A DNA stretch of 6,857 bases from an uncultured Verrucomicrobiota bacterium (GTDB lineage Bacteria; Verrucomicrobiota; Kiritimatiellia; RFP12; UBA1067), in NCBI GenBank assembly GCA_946543025.1, contig CAMNLN010000190.1, forward strand, positions 1-6,857, in the 5' to 3' direction. Below are positions 5,690 through 6,857 of the stretch, piece after piece. A program made the translations under genes and the position numbers. The first letter of the stretch is position 1. Every line of letters starts with the position of its first letter. The notes beneath the pieces are model-generated. The model was not told where the DNA came from. It searched no databases and saw only the letters and a list, made by a program, of their open reading frames with translations.

Positions 5690-6718
5690 TTGCAAGAACC
5701 GGTAGGGACGGCGTTCCAGCGCCGTCCGCGGCTGGCGGAGGAACGTCAGCCCTATCGGACGCGCGAGTTCTTTCTACTGCTTCATGTGCCTCTCATGGTC
5801 GCCGTGGCAGCGGTTGCGCTGTGCGGCGGATGTGTTTGCGGCAATGATTGCGGACGAAGCGGCACGAGTGCCGCTTCCCCGAACGCACCTATCGCGAAGC
5901 ACGTGGTGCTGATCGGCGTGGACGGATTCGGCGCGCGGTGGATCCCGTGGGACAAGATGCCGAACCTGAGGGCGCTGCGCGACGGCGGACTGTACGCGAC
6001 GGGCGGTGACTCGTACCCCACGTCGTCGGCGATCAACTGGGCGACGGCGTTCTTCGGCACGGTGACGGAGGTGCACGGCTACCGAAACTGGAACAGCGCG
6101 AAGCCGGACGTGCCGCCGCCTCCCGCCGCGCTCGATGGCGGCCGGCTGCCGTGCGTCTTCAGCGAGATTCGTCGGCAGGATCCCGCCGCCTACACGGCGA
6201 GCCTCTACACGTGGGACGGCATCGGCCATTGCCAGAACACGAACACGGCAAGTTTCGTGCGGCACTTCTCCGGCCCCGGACGCGACGAGTATCCCCCGCG
6301 CGACAAAAGCGTGATCGACGAGGGCCTGAAGCAGCTGGCGCACAAGCCGAAGCTGATCCTCTTCTACCAGGGACAGGTCGATTCTCTCGGCCACGGCTAC
6401 GGCTGGGGCAGCGAAAAGTTTACGAACGCCTGCGTGCGCGTGGACGAGAACATCGGCCGCATCGTCGAAGGCGTGAAGAAGGCCGGGATGTGGGAGGACA
6501 CGGTGTTCATGCTCGTGGCCGACCATGGCGGCGAGGGGACGAAGCACGGCCTCGCGAACCTGAACTGCTTCGATATCCCGTTCCTCGTCTCGGGCGCGCC
6601 CGTGAAGGGCAAGCGCCTTGTCGAGCCCGTCTTGCTGGCCGACACGGCGCCGACCATCCTCTCCATCCTGGGCTACGAGGTGCCGGACGCGATGCGCGGC
6701 CGCAACGCCCTGCGGTAA
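5690..6718 (+). CDS. Exported type I phosphodiesterase / alkaline phosphatase superfamily protein
   Basis: This enzyme hydrolyses phosphate esters using two metal ions; the substrate cannot be told. Numbering from TTG 5690 (342 residues), it shows Asp78 (LIGVDGFG), nucleophile Ser113 with Asn116 (PTSSAINW), Asp231 and His235 (VDSLGHG), Asp278-His279 (ADHGG) and His286 (TKHG), so the metal and nucleophile set looks complete. NPP enzymes usually have Thr as nucleophile and His after the Asn; here they are Ser and Trp, a variant I recall from gut bacterial relatives. Residues 27-47 form a hydrophobic export segment, with a poor lipobox at Cys48. The start is uncertain: TTG 5690 has no proper SD and reads through a hairpin repeat, while GTG 5786 and ATG 5795 lack both an SD and a basic n-region. 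The best start signal is upstream at 5651, cut off by TAA. The catalytic domain is intact to TAA 6716. Confidence 0.85.
   Translation: MQEPVGTAFQRRPRLAEERQPYRTREFFLLLHVPLMVAVAAVALCGGCVCGNDCGRSGTSAASPNAPIAKHVVLIGVDGFGARWIPWDKMPNLRALRDGGLYATGGDSYPTSSAINWATAFFGTVTEVHGYRNWNSAKPDVPPPPAALDGGRLPCVFSEIRRQDPAAYTASLYTWDGIGHCQNTNTASFVRHFSGPGRDEYPPRDKSVIDEGLKQLAHKPKLILFYQGQVDSLGHGYGWGSEKFTNACVRVDENIGRIVEGVKKAGMWEDTVFMLVADHGGEGTKHGLANLNCFDIPFLVSGAPVKGKRLVEPVLLADTAPTILSILGYEVPDAMRGRNALR
5699..5758. repeat. 60-nt imperfect palindromic element (REP/MITE-like)
   Basis: The ends CCGGTAGGG (5699-5707) and CCCTATCGG (5750-5758) pair over 9 bp with one G-U. Inside, CGTTCC (5712-5717) pairs with GGAACG (5740-5745) and CGCC (5720-5723) with GGCG (5734-5737), giving a long stepped hairpin. 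A competing fold is a perfect 8-bp stem, GGACGGCG (5706-5713) with CGCCGTCC (5720-5727). The layout fits a dispersed palindromic repeat. I recall similar 'GGGACGGCG...CGCCGTCC' sequences between genes in related genomes, but only one copy is visible here. Confidence 0.6.
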
Positions 6719-6720
6719 GG

Positions 6721-6857
6721 TACGGTATCCATGCGCTGAAGTACGACATCGATCACGATCAGGAGACGTTGGACGTCTCGGACTATTCGCGGTTGTCGTG
6801 GATTTTCGGCGTGAATTCCGTGCCGAACCGTCGGTATGTCCACGGCGATGCTGAACG
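6721..6857 (+). CDS. Possible coding fragment without a clear start, running off the window
   Basis: From 6721 to the end one frame is open and reads like protein (YGIHALKYDIDHDQETLDVS, then a stretch containing YSRLSWIFGVNSVPNRRY), with mostly G or C at third positions. The phosphodiesterase stop (TAA 6716) is just before it, in another frame, and no ATG lies in this frame. A TTG at 6769 has AGGAG at 6761-6765 but a spacing of only 3. It could be the start of the next gene or a remnant of a broken one. I do not recognise the family. Confidence 0.35.

Noticed and set aside
5674..5699. Direct repeat CAAGAAC (5674-5680 and 5693-5699) as a target-site duplication of the hairpin element
   Set aside because: Both copies lie on the left side of the element and so do not flank it. 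It may be a small slippage duplication or chance.
5774..6547. 257-codon minus-strand open frame
   Set aside because: It is a shadow of the phosphodiesterase, whose motifs on the + strand are complete.
1..6857. CRISPR array, tRNA, rRNA, transposase or toxin-antitoxin pair
   Set aside because: No regularly spaced repeats, RNA-gene signatures or matching protein motifs were seen on either strand.

Overview
The window is GC-rich, gene-dense bacterial DNA with all supported genes on the + strand. I suspect a member of the Verrucomicrobiota/Kiritimatiellota/Lentisphaerota group, probably a host-associated or glycan-degrading one. The reasons are large secreted proteins built from repeated beta-rich modules, a Tat-exported TIM-barrel 'sugar isomerase', a LamG-like repeat protein, an Ig-type C-terminal domain and a GC-rich palindromic intergenic element. 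This assignment rests on recalled family resemblance; no taxonomic marker is present.

Layout. (1) Window start to 2453: the 3' part of a large secreted protein with three copies of a roughly 220-residue module, a Big_5/SbsA-like domain between copies 2 and 3, and a C-terminal Ig-like domain. Its start lies outside the window. (2) 2454-2487: a short spacer with a perfect extended -10 promoter, placed so that the next transcript may be leaderless. (3) 2488-3408: a Tat lipoprotein of the xylose-isomerase-like TIM-barrel (AP_endonuc_2) family. (4) 3409-3497: a spacer with a 14-bp hairpin. (5) 3498-5636: a Sec-secreted protein of three LamG-like repeats. (6) 5637-5760: a ribosome-binding site, an ATG and an 11-codon frame, followed by a 60-nt hairpin element. 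(7) 5690-6718: an exported type I phosphodiesterase/alkaline-phosphatase-superfamily enzyme. (8) 6719-6857: coding-like sequence with no clear start that runs off the window.

How they may work together: every complete gene carries an export signal, so this looks like a cell-envelope or periplasmic locus. It would combine glycan-facing repeat proteins with a periplasmic sugar-processing enzyme and a phosphoesterase. A role in carbohydrate or phospho-glycan use is inference; no substrate can be read from the sequence.

The most interesting spot is 5651-5800. A good ribosome-binding site, an ATG and a basic N-terminus are followed by a stop codon. A 60-nt palindromic element then separates them from the hydrophobic core of the phosphodiesterase signal peptide in the same frame, as if a repeat had split the signal sequence.
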